64,000 nt of DNA from Methanoregulaceae archaeon UBA467 (GTDB lineage: Archaea; Halobacteriota; Methanomicrobia; Methanomicrobiales; Methanospirillaceae): positions 1-64,000 of the forward strand of contig DASP01000005.1 in assembly GCA_002503825.1 (NCBI GenBank), read 5' to 3'. Positions 63,570-64,000 of this stretch are shown here, in pieces. The position numbers and the translations under genes are program-made. How positions within the stretch are numbered: position 1 is the first letter of the stretch; the number at the start of each line of letters is the position of its first letter. A model generated the notes under the pieces. The model was not told where the DNA came from, did no database searches, and was given only the letters and a program-made list of their open reading frames with translations.

Positions 63570-64000
63570 TGCGGTGCTGGGATCCCAGGATGGAGACGAT
63601 GCCAAAAGAGGAGATCCGGGAGATGCAATACAAGCTCCTCAAGACGCTGGTCTACCGCCTCTACAGTTTCTCGCCATTCTACCACGACAGGATGAAGGCC
63701 CAGTCGGTCCACCCTGACGATATCAGGTCTCTTGAAGATATCAGGAAACTCCCGTTCATGTATAAACGGGACCTGAGGGACAATTACCCGGACCGGATCT
63801 TTACCGCAACGCAGGAAGACCTTGTTCGCTACCATGTCTCGTCAGGGACCACCGGGAAACCGACGGTTGTCGGGTACACACAGAATGACCTGAATAACTG
63901 GACAACCTCCCTTGCACGGGCCCTGACCTCGTGCGGGCTCGGGCGGGGCGATGTCATGCAGGTCAGTTACGGCTACGGTCTCTTTACCGGTGGCCTCGGG
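63569..64000 (+). CDS. paaK: Second PaaK-like ligase, 5' part (gene continues beyond window)
   Basis: The frame starts at 63569 with a one-base TAATG overlap on the first paaK and stays open to the last base, giving 144 residues. It has MQYKLLKTLVYRLYSFSPFYHDRM, LPFMYKRDLRDNYPD and SSGTTGKPTVVGYTQ like the first copy, so the two are tandem paralogues, co-translated. The rest lies outside the window. Confidence 0.88.
   Translation, partial: MRCWDPRMETMPKEEIREMQYKLLKTLVYRLYSFSPFYHDRMKAQSVHPDDIRSLEDIRKLPFMYKRDLRDNYPDRIFTATQEDLVRYHVSSGTTGKPTVVGYTQNDLNNWTTSLARALTSCGLGRGDVMQVSYGYGLFTGGLG

Overview
The window looks like part of a methanogenic archaeon chromosome, most probably of the order Methanomicrobiales. 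This is an inference. It rests on TATA-type promoters, an archaeal Clp1-type RNA 5'-kinase, a XerA-like recombinase, a CRISPR-free Cas1 homologue, a bacterial-style SpoIIE/RsbW/STAS switch, paired phenylacetate-CoA ligases and many HEPN/nucleotidyltransferase modules. No rRNA, tRNA or CRISPR array was recognised, and no methanogenesis genes are in view.

Bases 1-19,085 are a cell-surface glycan island. The first 10.7 kb are very AT-rich and hold glycosyltransferases, a sugar formyltransferase, an alpha/alpha-toroid protein, a GT-C-like membrane protein, a methyltransferase and a Wzx-type flippase. From 10.7 to 19.1 kb a minus-strand operon of intermediate composition encodes a complete-looking pseudaminic acid (Pse) route: PseB dehydratase, PseC aminotransferase, a GNAT/aldo-keto reductase fusion, a cytidylyltransferase/class III aminotransferase fusion, a PseG/PseH-like fusion and PseI synthase. 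Several joints are translationally coupled.

Bases 19.5-38.9 kb are GC-rich accessory DNA. A secreted, C-terminally anchored surface protein occurs there as one intact gene (35,215-36,366) plus at least eight frameshifted, truncated or tiny copies. The copies differ from one another in a mosaic way. Between them sit MntA/HEPN pairs, RelE-type and AbrB-type toxin-antitoxin (TA) pairs and two AAA ATPases with nuclease-like C-termini. Several toxin genes are broken. This array of silent surface-gene pieces interleaved with addiction modules is the most unusual structure in the window.

Bases 38.9-51.5 kb carry chromosomal genes: WecB, a secreted beta-propeller, an SDR epimerase, a CBS protein, threonine dehydratase, a Clp1-like kinase, the RsbU/RsbW/RsbV-like switch and XerA. 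Dispersed intergenic repeats occur there. Bases 51.5-55.9 kb are nearly gene-free. Bases 55.9-64.0 kb hold a receiver-PAS protein, a tight three-gene group (conserved archaeal protein, MobB-like, GlmM-like), acylphosphatase, a solo Cas1 homologue with unusual residues at active-site positions, and two tandem PaaK-type ligases, the second cut by the window edge.
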